DNA from: Mycobacterium sp. E3198
GTDB taxonomy: Bacteria; Actinomycetota; Actinomycetes; Mycobacteriales; Mycobacteriaceae
Length of the DNA stretch: 64,000 nt
Direction: 5' to 3'
Assembly (NCBI RefSeq): GCF_001667015.1
Contig: NZ_LZIS01000028.1
Location: 1 to 64,000, forward strand
Shown: positions 53,004-61,451 of the stretch, in pieces
How the letters are laid out: each line of letters begins with the position of its first letter
Numbering within the stretch: the stretch's first letter is position 1
The notes under the pieces: model-generated
Database searches by the model: none
What the model was told of the DNA's origin: nothing
The model's input: only the letters and a program-made list of their open reading frames with translations
Translations under genes and position numbers: made by a program

Positions 53004-54436
53004 GGCGTTTCCCGCGGGGCGTTGAGCGCGCTGTGGTGGCGGCCCCAGGCGAAGTAGAAGATCAGCGCGACGCAGATCCACGCGGCGAACGCGATCCACG
53101 TGTACCAGTGCAGGCTGATCAGGATGTAGCCGCACGCGAGCACCGAAAGGGCCGGCGTGACAGGGTAACCCGGCACCTTGAACGCGCGCGGCAGGTCGGG
53201 TTCGCGCACCCGCAGGATGATCACCCCGACGGAGACGACGATGAACGCCGTCAGGGTGCCGATGGACACCATGTCCGCCAGCTTGTCGAGCGGCACGAAG
53301 GCGGCCAGGCTTCCTGCGGCCACCGCGACGATCACGGTGTTGCTCACCGGGGTCATGGTGCGCGCGTTCACCGTGGCGAATCGCGACGGCAGCAGCCCGT
53401 CGCGGCCCATGGCGAACAGGATCCGCGTCATGCCGTACATGGTGACCAGCGTGACGGAGAAGATCGAGATGACCGCGCCGGCGGCCAAAATCGTGCTGGC
53501 CCACCTGCCGTGGGTGACGTTGTCGAGGATGGTGGCCAGCCCCGCCTCCTGCTGCGCGGCGAAGTCGCGCCACGGCTGGGTGCCCAGCGCGGCCAGCGCG
53601 ACGAGGACGTAGACGGTGGTGACCGTCGCCAGCGCCGCGATGATCGCGCGCGGCATGGTCTTCTGCGGATCCTTGACCTCGTCGCCCGCCGTCGACACCG
53701 CGTCGAGGCCGATGTAGGAGAAGAAGATGGTGCCGGCCGCCGACCCGACGCCCGCGACGCCGAAGGGGGCGAAGTCCCTTAGCTGGCCTGCGTCGAAGGC
53801 CGTGAACGCGAGGACGACGAACATGATCAGCACGCCGAGCTTGGTCAGCACCAGGACAGTGTTGACCTTCGCCGACTCGCTGGCGCCGCGGATCAGCAGC
53901 AGCGCGCACAGCACGATCAGGACGATCGCCGGCAGGTTCACCAAGCCCGGATCGGCGTCCCACGGCGCGGCCGACAGGGCATGCGGCAGTTGGACTCCGA
54001 AAACGTTGCTCGCCAGCTTGTTGAGGTAGCCGCTCCAGGCGACCGACACCGCGGCCGTCGACACCCCGTACTCCAGCAGCAGGCACGCCGCAACGCCCAT
54101 CCCGACGGCCTCGCCCAGCGTGGTGTACGCGTAGGAGTACGACGAGCCCGAAACCGGCACCGCGGAGGCCAATTCGGCGTAGCAGATCGCCGCCAGCCCG
54201 GCCGCGATGCCGGCGATGAGGAACGAGACGATGACCGCGGGCCCGGCCTCGGGCACCGCCTGGGACATCACGAAGAAGATCCCGGTGCCGATGGTCGAGC
54301 CGACGCCGAACATCGTCAGCTGGAACGTGCCGATGCTGCGCTTGAGGTGGTCGGCGGCCCCGCGTGCGGCGTGCGCGCCGACGACGGGACGACGCCGCAG
54401 CATCTGCTCCGTCAGGCTGATCGAGCTGGCTGGCAA
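53000..54436 (-). CDS. rocE: Amino-acid permease RocE (APC family)
   Basis: 478 residues with about twelve membrane spans. APC signature GVGSTIGTGIFFVMSQ near residue 45 and FSYIGLDAVSTAGDEVKDPQKTMPRAII near 240. Likely imports arginine or ornithine, in keeping with rocD and the dimethylargininase just upstream. Rv2320c equivalent. Confidence 0.9.
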   Translation of the reverse strand: MPASSISLTEQMLRRRPVVGAHAARGAADHLKRSIGTFQLTMFGVGSTIGTGIFFVMSQAVPEAGPAVIVSFLIAGIAAGLAAICYAELASAVPVSGSSYSYAYTTLGEAVGMGVAACLLLEYGVSTAAVSVAWSGYLNKLASNVFGVQLPHALSAAPWDADPGLVNLPAIVLIVLCALLLIRGASESAKVNTVLVLTKLGVLIMFVVLAFTAFDAGQLRDFAPFGVAGVGSAAGTIFFSYIGLDAVSTAGDEVKDPQKTMPRAIIAALATVTTVYVLVALAALGTQPWRDFAAQQEAGLATILDNVTHGRWASTILAAGAVISIFSVTLVTMYGMTRILFAMGRDGLLPSRFATVNARTMTPVSNTVIVAVAAGSLAAFVPLDKLADMVSIGTLTAFIVVSVGVIILRVREPDLPRAFKVPGYPVTPALSVLACGYILISLHWYTWIAFAAWICVALIFYFAWGRHHSALNAPRETP

Positions 54437-54465
54437 GTGCGCCCCCTGTCGCTTGGATCAGCTGA

Positions 54466-55689
54466 TTATGCGCATGCCTCCCGCAACGCCGCAGCGAACT
54501 GGTCAATCGCCCAGTCGATCTCCTGCTCGGTGACCACCAGCGGCGGCGCGAACCGCAGGGTCGACCCGTGGGTGTCCTTGACCAGTACCCCGCGGCGGGC
54601 CAGCCGCAGGCTGAGGTCCTTACCGCTGCCCAGCGCGGGATCGACGTCGACCCCCGCCCACAAGCCGAGGCCGCGCACCGCCACCACGCCCTCCCCGATC
54701 AGCCCCCGCAGGCGGCGGTGCAGGTGCGCCCCCAATTCGGCCGACCGGGCCTGGAATTCGCCGCGCTCCAGCATGGCGATGACGGTGGTGCCGATCGCGG
54801 CCGCCAGCGGGTTGCCGCCGAACGTTGAGCCGTGCTCCCCGGGATGCAGGACGCCCAGGATCTCGCGGTCCGCGACCACCGCCGACAGCGGGATCACGCC
54901 GCCGCCCAGCGCCTTGCCGAGCAGGTAGACGTCCGGCACCACGCCCCAGCGGTCGCAGGCGAAGGTGTGGCCGGTGCGCGCCAGCCCCGACTGGATCTCG
55001 TCGGCGATCAGCAGCACGTTGTGCTCGCTGCACAGCGCGCGGACGGTGGGCAGGTAGTTGTCGGGCGGGACGACGATGCCGGCCTCGCCCTGGATCGGCT
55101 CCAGCAGCACCGCCACCGTGTTCTCGTCGATCGCCCGGGCCAGCGCCGCGGCGTGGCCGAACGGCACCGAGCGGAAGCCGGGGGTGAACGGACCGAACCC
55201 CTCGCGCGCCGTCGCGTCCGACGAGAAGCTGACGATGCTGATCGTGCGGCCGTGAAAGTTGTTGTCCGCCACGATGATGTTCGCCTGCCCCGACGGGACG
55301 CCCTTGACGTCGGCGCCCCACTTCCGGGCCACCTTCAGGGCGCTCTCCACGGCCTCGGCGCCCGAGTTCATCGGCAGCACCATGTCTTTGCCGCACAACC
55401 GGGCGAGCGCCGCGCAGAACGGCCCCAGGTTGTCGGAATAAAAGGCGCGGCTGACCAGCGTGAGGGTGTCGAGTTGCGCGTGGGCCGTCGCGGTGATCTC
55501 GGGATTGCGGTGGCCGAAGTTGACCGCCGAGTAGGCGGCCAGGCAATCCAGGTAGCGGCGGCCGTCGACGTCGGTGATCCAGGCACCCTCGGCGCTGGCC
55601 GCGACCACGGGCAGCGGCGAATAGTTGTGCGCCGCATGCCTTTCGACCAGGGCGATCGCCGTGTCGGCTTCGGTGTCGAGGATCGTCAT
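54466..55689 (-). CDS. rocD: Ornithine aminotransferase (intact rocD)
   Basis: 407 residues, a whole class III aminotransferase. The pyridoxal-phosphate lysine is in LLGKALGGGVIPLSAV near residue 255, and ADEIQSGLARTG near 225 binds the cofactor. It converts ornithine and 2-oxoglutarate to glutamate semialdehyde and glutamate. In M. tuberculosis H37Rv the gene is split into rocD1 and rocD2; here one frame covers it. The start overlaps the upstream stop (TGATG). Confidence 0.92.
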   Translation of the reverse strand: MTILDTEADTAIALVERHAAHNYSPLPVVAASAEGAWITDVDGRRYLDCLAAYSAVNFGHRNPEITATAHAQLDTLTLVSRAFYSDNLGPFCAALARLCGKDMVLPMNSGAEAVESALKVARKWGADVKGVPSGQANIIVADNNFHGRTISIVSFSSDATAREGFGPFTPGFRSVPFGHAAALARAIDENTVAVLLEPIQGEAGIVVPPDNYLPTVRALCSEHNVLLIADEIQSGLARTGHTFACDRWGVVPDVYLLGKALGGGVIPLSAVVADREILGVLHPGEHGSTFGGNPLAAAIGTTVIAMLERGEFQARSAELGAHLHRRLRGLIGEGVVAVRGLGLWAGVDVDPALGSGKDLSLRLARRGVLVKDTHGSTLRFAPPLVVTEQEIDWAIDQFAAALREACA

Positions 55690-56531
55690 CAGAACACCTC
55701 CAATGTGCAGCACTTGACCGAACCGCCGCCCTTGAGCAACTCGGAAAGATCCACGCCCACCGGCTCGAACCCGGCCGCGCGCAGCTGCGCGGCGAAACCC
55801 GTTGCCGCCGAAGGCAGCACGACGTGCCGGCCGTCCGAGACGACGTTGAGCCCCAGCACGTACGCGTCGGCGCTGCCGACCACGATCGCGTCGGGAAACA
55901 GCGCCCGCAGCTGGCGACGCGCGGACGCGCTGAACGCCGGCGGATAGAACGCGATCGTGCGATCGTCGAGGACGGCCAGCGCGGTGTCGAGGTGATAGAA
56001 GCGCGGATCGACCAGCTCCAGCGAGACGACCGGCATGCCCAGTGCCGCGGAGATTTCCGCGTGCGCGCGCCGGTCGGTGCGAAAGCCAAAGCCCGCCAAC
56101 ACGGTGTCGCCGACCAGCAGCAGGTCGCCCTGCCCCTCGTTGACGTGACGGGTCGACGCGGGCCGGTAGCCCAGCGATGCCATCCATGCGGCGTAGGCGG
56201 CGGCCTCGCCGGCCCGCTCGGCGAACCGGAAGCGGGCGACGAGGGCGATGTCGCGGGCGATGAACCCGCCGTTGGCGGCGTAGACCATGTCGGGGAGCCC
56301 GGGCACGGGATCGATCACGTCCACGCGGTGGCCCAGCCCTAAATAGGTCCGGCGCAAGGCGTCCCACTGCGCCCGCGCGACGCGAGCGTCGACGGGCGTG
56401 TCGACGTCCATCCAGGGGTTGATCGCGTACTCGACGGCGAAATGCGTCGGCGGGGTCATCGCGTAGCGGCGCGCCCGGGCCCGGCGGATGGGCGGGGCCG
56501 GCGCGGGTGCCGCGACAAACGAGTCCGTCAT
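55689..56531 (-). CDS. Dimethylarginine dimethylaminohydrolase-like (amidinohydrolase family)
   Basis: 280 residues, pentein fold. Catalytic His180-x-Asp182 in FYHLDTALAVL and a nucleophilic cysteine (274 or 275) in GGSVKCCTLEV. VYAANGGF and VNEGQGD are also family features. It would release citrulline or ornithine from arginine derivatives, feeding RocD. Position matches Rv2323c. First gene of the leftward roc operon. Confidence 0.87.
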   Translation of the reverse strand: MTDSFVAAPAPAPPIRRARARRYAMTPPTHFAVEYAINPWMDVDTPVDARVARAQWDALRRTYLGLGHRVDVIDPVPGLPDMVYAANGGFIARDIALVARFRFAERAGEAAAYAAWMASLGYRPASTRHVNEGQGDLLLVGDTVLAGFGFRTDRRAHAEISAALGMPVVSLELVDPRFYHLDTALAVLDDRTIAFYPPAFSASARRQLRALFPDAIVVGSADAYVLGLNVVSDGRHVVLPSAATGFAAQLRAAGFEPVGVDLSELLKGGGSVKCCTLEVF

Positions 56532-56543
56532 AAATCAACGGTA

Positions 56544-56567
56544 TTTGCCCTGCCTGAAACAGGCAAA
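56544..56567. promoter_or_regulatory. Probable Lrp operator between roc operon and lrp
   Basis: Nested inverted repeats: TGCCTG-AAA-CAGGCA (56551-56565) inside TTTGCC/GGCAAA (56544-56567). It lies in the divergent gap 56532-56644 and fits the Lrp/AsnC regulator encoded at 56645. Confidence 0.65.
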
Positions 56568-56644
56568 CGACGTTTCTTGCGTGTCTATGGCCGATTTATT
56601 GCGCTAGGATCGCTGTCACGGTGATTTGTTAAAGGAGACACCGC

Positions 56645-57100
56645 ATGGACCGACTGGACGAGACCGACGAGCGCATCCTCGCCGAGCTGACGCTGAACGC
56701 GCGGGCCACCTTCGCGGAAATCGGCCAGACGGTGAACCTTTCGGCGCCCGCGGTCAAGCGTCGCGTCGACCGGATGCTCGACGACGGCGCGATCAAGGGC
56801 TTCACGACGGTCGTGGACCCCAACGCGCTCGGCTGGAAGACGGAGGCCTACGTGCAGGTGTTCTGCCACGGCACGATCGCGCCCGATCGGCTGCGGGCGG
56901 CGTGGGTGGACATGCCCGAGGTGGTCAGCGCGGCGACGGTCACCGGCACCTCGGATGCGATCCTGCACGTGCTGGCCCGCGACATGCGTCACCTGGAGGC
57001 GGCCCTCGAACGCATCCGCTCGAGCGCCGACATCGAACGCAGCGAAAGCATCGTCGTGCTCTCGAACCTCATCGACCGCATGCGTCCGTCGAACGCGTAG
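56645..57100 (+). CDS. Lrp/AsnC-family transcriptional regulator
   Basis: 151 residues. Helix-turn-helix at about 22-48 (ATFAEIGQTVNLSAPAVKRRVDRM), then a RAM ligand domain (AATVTGTSDAILHVLARD). Rv2324 equivalent. Divergent from the roc operon, so it probably senses arginine, ornithine or a related amino acid and controls that operon. AAAGGAG precedes the ATG. Confidence 0.9.
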   Translation: MDRLDETDERILAELTLNARATFAEIGQTVNLSAPAVKRRVDRMLDDGAIKGFTTVVDPNALGWKTEAYVQVFCHGTIAPDRLRAAWVDMPEVVSAATVTGTSDAILHVLARDMRHLEAALERIRSSADIERSESIVVLSNLIDRMRPSNA

Positions 57101-57136
57101 CCGCCCGTTTGACGGCCGACGGGCCGGGAATCCGGT

Positions 57137-58294
57137 GTGGCGATGCCGGGGACATCACAAAGCCGTATCCGCCTCAGCCATCACACCGTGGAACTCGATG
57201 ACGGGCGCCGGATCGGCATGTCGGTCGGCGGCCGCGGGGTGCCGTTGCTGTTCATGCACGGGCTGCTGCTGAGCCGTCGGGCCTATCTCCGCATGCTGAG
57301 CCGGATCGCCGGGATGGGCTTTTTGGTCGTCGCCGTCGACGCCGCGGGCCACGGCGACACCGGGCGGCTGCCCAGTGACGCCTGCAGTTTCAGCGATCGC
57401 GCCGATTCGGTGTTGCGCACGCTGGACGCGCTGGGCATCGGGCAGGCGTTGTTCGTCGGGCATTCGATGGGCGGCCGAATGACCATCCAGCTGGCCGCCC
57501 GCGCACCGGAGCGGGTGCTTGCCGCGGTGCTGTTCGACCCGGCGGCCGGGGCCCGCTTCGACACCTCGATTCCCAACCTGGTGAAGTCCCCCACGAAGGC
57601 GCTGGGCGCCGCGTACACGGCGGTCCGCGACACGCTGGGCGACCCGACGCAGCTTTCCCCCGCGGAGCAACTCGGATACTTCCGCGTGCTGACGGCGGTG
57701 GCGGTGCCGAACCTGCGCGATCCGGTGGCGGCCGTCCGGACGATCAGGGCGATCGTCGAATCCGGCGACTACACGCCGATGCTGCGCACCCTGCGCGACG
57801 AGGGGATGCCCACGATGATCGTGCACGCCGAAAAAGACATGATCGTGCCGTTCCCCTACGCGCACGAGATCGCCAACGAGTCCGACGCCACGCTGTACAA
57901 GGTGCCCGACGCGTACCACTCCTGGATGATCGCCAATCCGCGCCAGGGCGCCGACGCGTTTCGTCAATTGCTGAGCGGCGAACTGGGTGAGGTGCTGCGC
58001 AACGCGGCCAACGCGATGGGCATCGCCGACGTCGACGACCACGAGGCGTGGGAGCGCGAGTTGCTGGACCCCGACGCGCTGGTGCTGCAATTCATCCACG
58101 GACGCGAGCGGATCGAACTCGGGACGGAGGAGCCCGACCACGTCGAGCTCGAGCTGGTGCGAACCGCCGAGCGCCCGCACGAGCGGATGTCGTGGGCGCG
58201 GCGGACGTATCGAAGGTGGGCGGCCAAACACCTGCATCAGGCGCGATCGACGATCGGGCGGAACACCCGGATTACGCCGGACCGCCGGCACTAG
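57137..58294 (+). CDS. Alpha/beta-hydrolase
   Basis: 385 residues. Nucleophile Ser110 in GHSMGG, oxyanion segment MHGLLLSRRAY, the acid in AEKDMIVPF near 235 and the histidine in DAYHSW near 258. The C-terminal ~100 residues go beyond the hydrolase core and are charged. It starts at GTG 57137 (or ATG 57143) and lies between lrp and a sulfatase. I do not recall this gene from the M. tuberculosis Rv2324-Rv2325c interval, so it may be an addition. Confidence 0.8.
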   Translation: MAMPGTSQSRIRLSHHTVELDDGRRIGMSVGGRGVPLLFMHGLLLSRRAYLRMLSRIAGMGFLVVAVDAAGHGDTGRLPSDACSFSDRADSVLRTLDALGIGQALFVGHSMGGRMTIQLAARAPERVLAAVLFDPAAGARFDTSIPNLVKSPTKALGAAYTAVRDTLGDPTQLSPAEQLGYFRVLTAVAVPNLRDPVAAVRTIRAIVESGDYTPMLRTLRDEGMPTMIVHAEKDMIVPFPYAHEIANESDATLYKVPDAYHSWMIANPRQGADAFRQLLSGELGEVLRNAANAMGIADVDDHEAWERELLDPDALVLQFIHGRERIELGTEEPDHVELELVRTAERPHERMSWARRTYRRWAAKHLHQARSTIGRNTRITPDRRH

Positions 58295-58303
58295 CGATTG
58301 CCT

Positions 58304-58361
58304 GCGAGCGTAACCACACTGCGAGATTCCGGTCGATTTTTCGCAGTGTGGTTACGCTCGC
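58304..58361. terminator. Perfect 21-base inverted repeat between convergent genes
   Basis: Arms 58304-58324 and 58341-58361 are exact reverse complements (ends GCGAGCG and CGCTCGC), separated by 16 bases that end in a T run. It lies between the hydrolase and sulfatase stops and would form a strong hairpin in either direction, so it is a good bidirectional terminator. It could also be a copy of a dispersed repeat. Confidence 0.75.
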
Positions 58362-58365
58362 GGCG

Positions 58366-60159
58366 TCAGCGGCCCAAAAGTCGCCTGACTCGCGACGGCC
58401 GCGGCTCCGGCGACCGGCGAGAAGCGTACGGCCACGGGCGGTTTCGCTCCGGAATGGAGCCGGCCCGAGCCTGCTTGAGCTGCGTACGCAGGTGCCCGCG
58501 CAGGTCGTGCAGGGCCGGATCGGTCCACCGGTTGTCGGCCTCGATCGGGTCGGCGGTCAGGTCGTACAGCTCCCATTGGTCGTCCAGCGGCGACTCCCGG
58601 TAGGCCTCGCCGCCGAGCCCGCTGGCGGTGAGGTGGCGCACCCCGGGCTCGGTCCAGGTACCCGGGTCGTCGAAGGTGCGGACCAGCTTCCACAGGTGCC
58701 CGCCGCCCCCGGCAGCCTCGTCGACGCGGACGACCAATCCCTCGAAGTTGGAACCGACGTAGGCGGGCACCCGGATCCGCAGCGGCGCAGGCGGATTGAC
58801 GGTCCGCTTCAGCCGGCGCGCCAGGCCCGAGGCGCCGGTGTCGCCCTCGAGCATGTTGTCGCGGGTCATCAGGTAAACCGCGCGGGCGTCGTCGGCCGGC
58901 GCCCCGTCCACCACGGGCATCAGATCGCGGCCCGGCAGGTCGTGCACTTCGGAGAACGACTCGGCCAGCACGCCGGCGACGGCCGCCACGTCGACTCCCG
59001 CGGCCGAAAGCAGCGTCGGCACCAGGTCGACGTGCGACGTGGGCGCCGTGACGACGCGGGGCCGCGTGGCAGCCGGGCCGATGCGCGCGATCACGAACGG
59101 AACGCGGGTGGCCTCGTCGTACAGGTTGAACCATTTCTGGTGCAGCCCACCGTGTGCGCCGAGCAGGTCGCCGTGGTCGGCGGTGCGCACCAGCACGGCG
59201 TCGGCCGAGCCGCCGTCGGTGACCGCCCGCCTGACCCGGTCGATCGGCCCGTCCACCTCGGCGTGCAGCCGGTAATACAGGTCGCGGTAGCGCTGCGCGC
59301 TGCGCTCGTAGATCCGGTTGACCGCGGGGGCCGGCCCGTAGCCGGAGTAGTAGGCCTCGCGGAAGGCGATTTGGGCGGCCGGCTTCGTCGACAGGTCCTC
59401 GCCGGCCGTCGGCGCCGGGGGCACCGGCGGCGGATCCGACGGCGACGGCTGCACGGGGCCCCGCCGCGACCACGTGGGGAACAGCACGATGTCGTGGGGG
59501 TTCACGAAGCTGGCCACCAACAGGAACGGGCGCAGCGCTTCCGCGTCGCCGTCGCGACGGCGGGCGTAGCGGTCGGTGAGCCACGCGACGACGCGGTCGG
59601 CGATCAGCGGGTCGCGGCGAACGCCCGCGTTCGCCAGCAGCGCTCCGTGCGGCTCGGGACCCACCCACCCCGAAAAGCCGAACGGCCCAAGGGGATCGGC
59701 GTCCAGGTAACGCCGCACCGCGGCCGGGTCGACGACCCCGTCGTCGTCGTTGGTGGCCAGCGGGCGGCCGGTCGCCGGATCGACGAGGTCGGCGTGCGAG
59801 ATGTGCCACTTGCCGTCGTAGTGCGTGTCGTATCCGGCCGCGCGGAACCAGTTGCCCAGTGTGGGCACCTCGCCTTGGCGGAGCCAGCGCATGCGGGAGT
59901 CGTCGGCGGTTTTCCCGATGCCGTCGGTCTGGGTGACCCCGTGCAGGTCGGGGTAGTGCCCGGTGAAAATCGTTGGGCGGCTGGGCACGCAGGCCAGCGA
60001 GCCGGTGTAGTGCCGGGCGAAGCTGACGCCGTGATCGTCGAACCACTTGCGCCCGGCCAACACTCGGTCGCGCCACGCGAGGACGTCGGGGGCCTCGTAG
60101 GGCGGAACGGCGCGTTCCTCGTCGGTCATGATGATGACGACATCGGGGCGATCAGACAC
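58366..60159 (-). CDS. Sulfatase (formylglycine-type)
   Basis: 597 residues from GTG 60159. Cys57 in ACVPSRPTIFTG fits the C-x-P-S-R site converted to formylglycine. VVIIMTDE and TADHGDLLGAHGG give metal ligands. It should hydrolyse a sulfate ester, perhaps a sulfolipid or an outside sulfated compound. No signal peptide is visible. It overlaps an SRPBCC gene by 8 bases. Confidence 0.9.
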   Translation of the reverse strand: MSDRPDVVIIMTDEERAVPPYEAPDVLAWRDRVLAGRKWFDDHGVSFARHYTGSLACVPSRPTIFTGHYPDLHGVTQTDGIGKTADDSRMRWLRQGEVPTLGNWFRAAGYDTHYDGKWHISHADLVDPATGRPLATNDDDGVVDPAAVRRYLDADPLGPFGFSGWVGPEPHGALLANAGVRRDPLIADRVVAWLTDRYARRRDGDAEALRPFLLVASFVNPHDIVLFPTWSRRGPVQPSPSDPPPVPPAPTAGEDLSTKPAAQIAFREAYYSGYGPAPAVNRIYERSAQRYRDLYYRLHAEVDGPIDRVRRAVTDGGSADAVLVRTADHGDLLGAHGGLHQKWFNLYDEATRVPFVIARIGPAATRPRVVTAPTSHVDLVPTLLSAAGVDVAAVAGVLAESFSEVHDLPGRDLMPVVDGAPADDARAVYLMTRDNMLEGDTGASGLARRLKRTVNPPAPLRIRVPAYVGSNFEGLVVRVDEAAGGGGHLWKLVRTFDDPGTWTEPGVRHLTASGLGGEAYRESPLDDQWELYDLTADPIEADNRWTDPALHDLRGHLRTQLKQARAGSIPERNRPWPYASRRSPEPRPSRVRRLLGR

Positions 60160-60598
60160 GGGCAGCCTCCAATCGGGTCGCGAGGCCGGCAAGCATCACG
60201 TCGGACTGCCGCGCCAGAAAGCGGCACAGCACGCGTTCGGCCAGCGCTAGGCGGGGCCCCATTTCCACCGTGCTGGTGAGCGCCACCAGGGTCGAATCGC
60301 CCGGGCCCTCGGCCAGCGTCCAGCGGTTGGTCACCCTGCGCACGCGGCGCGGCAAGCCCTCGATGTCGTAGGCGAGGGCGCGTGGCGGGTCGAACTCGGT
60401 GATGCGTTCGACGAGGGCATCGCGCTTGACCTGAACCCGCCGCGCCGTGCCGACGACCCCCCCGCCGGGCCCGGAGAACAGGATGCACGAGTGGTCGACG
60501 TTGTCCGCCCACGAGCCGATGGAGCCGAAGTCCGCGAGGACGTCCCAGATCTGTTGGGGGCGGGCCGCGATGCTGCGGCTGCGGCGAATGTCGGCCAC
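60152..60598 (-). CDS. SRPBCC (START/polyketide-cyclase fold) protein
   Basis: 148 residues, opening MADIRRSRSIAARPQQIWDVLADFGSIGSWADNVDHS, the SRPBCC helix-grip start. A hydrophobic ligand pocket is expected and no catalysis can be claimed. GTG start, placed between ecfT and the sulfatase in one leftward run. Confidence 0.8.
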   Translation of the reverse strand: MADIRRSRSIAARPQQIWDVLADFGSIGSWADNVDHSCILFSGPGGGVVGTARRVQVKRDALVERITEFDPPRALAYDIEGLPRRVRRVTNRWTLAEGPGDSTLVALTSTVEMGPRLALAERVLCRFLARQSDVMLAGLATRLEAARV

Positions 60599-60599
60599 G

Positions 60600-61451
60600 C
60601 TAGGGCATCGAGTGGAAGATCGTCTCGAGCACCACCGCCAGCGCGCTGATCGCGACGGTGAGCGCGATCGTCACCCAGTCCGCCAGCTTCGGCCGCGCCG
60701 GATTGGCCGACAGCTGACCGGTGCCGCCGCGGGCGGTGATCGCGTCGCCCATCTCGTCAGCGCGCCGCAGGGTCACGGTGATGGCGGCCGCCAGCAGGTC
60801 GATCAGCTCCAGCGCGTGCCGGCGGCGGCGGGCCTTGCGGCTGCGCGGTATGCGCTTGGGCCGTAGCCGGCGGGCGGCATAGAGGACCTGGAATTCGTCG
60901 ATCAGCATCGGGAAGGCGCGCAGGGCCAGCGCCAGCGCGACGGCCCATTCATCGATCGGGATCCGCAGCAGTTTCAGCGGCCGGCCCAAAGTGGCCAGCG
61001 CGGGCCCTATTTCGGCGACGTTGGTGGTCCACGACACCATCGCCCCCAGCGCGAGCAGCACGACCGTCAGCGCGGTGATGCGCAAGAAGTTCAGCGCTCC
61101 CCCGAGCCCGATCTCCAGCCCGGCCAGCGACACCTTCGGGCTGCCGCCGGCCAGTGCGGCCGTGATGCCGCCCAGGGCGAGGACGATCCACAGCCACCGC
61201 GGCACCGACGGCAGCGCGCCGCGCGGGATGCGCGCGATGCCGACCGCCGCGAACACCAACGCCGCCATCAACCCGATCGTGATCCAGCCGGGGTAGAACG
61301 TCAGCAGCACCGACGCGCCGAACACGACCAGCAGTTTGGTGCCCGCCCACAGATCGTGGATGGTCGAGGTCCCGGGCACCGGGACCAGCAGCACCACCGG
61401 GCGAGGGTTGCGCCGGGTCGAGCCGCGGGACGGGGCGGAGGTTGCCGTCAT
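60600..61451 (-). CDS. ECF transporter T-component (EcfT/CbiQ)
   Basis: 283 residues, about six membrane spans. The coupling region [22 protein letters not shown] and the later [14 protein letters not shown] hold the Ala-Arg-Gly type motifs that contact the ATPase. Equals Rv2325c by place. It overlaps the ATPase gene by 4 bases. Vitamin or metal-ion uptake is the family role; the substrate is not known. Confidence 0.87.
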   Translation of the reverse strand: MTATSAPSRGSTRRNPRPVVLLVPVPGTSTIHDLWAGTKLLVVFGASVLLTFYPGWITIGLMAALVFAAVGIARIPRGALPSVPRWLWIVLALGGITAALAGGSPKVSLAGLEIGLGGALNFLRITALTVVLLALGAMVSWTTNVAEIGPALATLGRPLKLLRIPIDEWAVALALALRAFPMLIDEFQVLYAARRLRPKRIPRSRKARRRRHALELIDLLAAAITVTLRRADEMGDAITARGGTGQLSANPARPKLADWVTIALTVAISALAVVLETIFHSMP

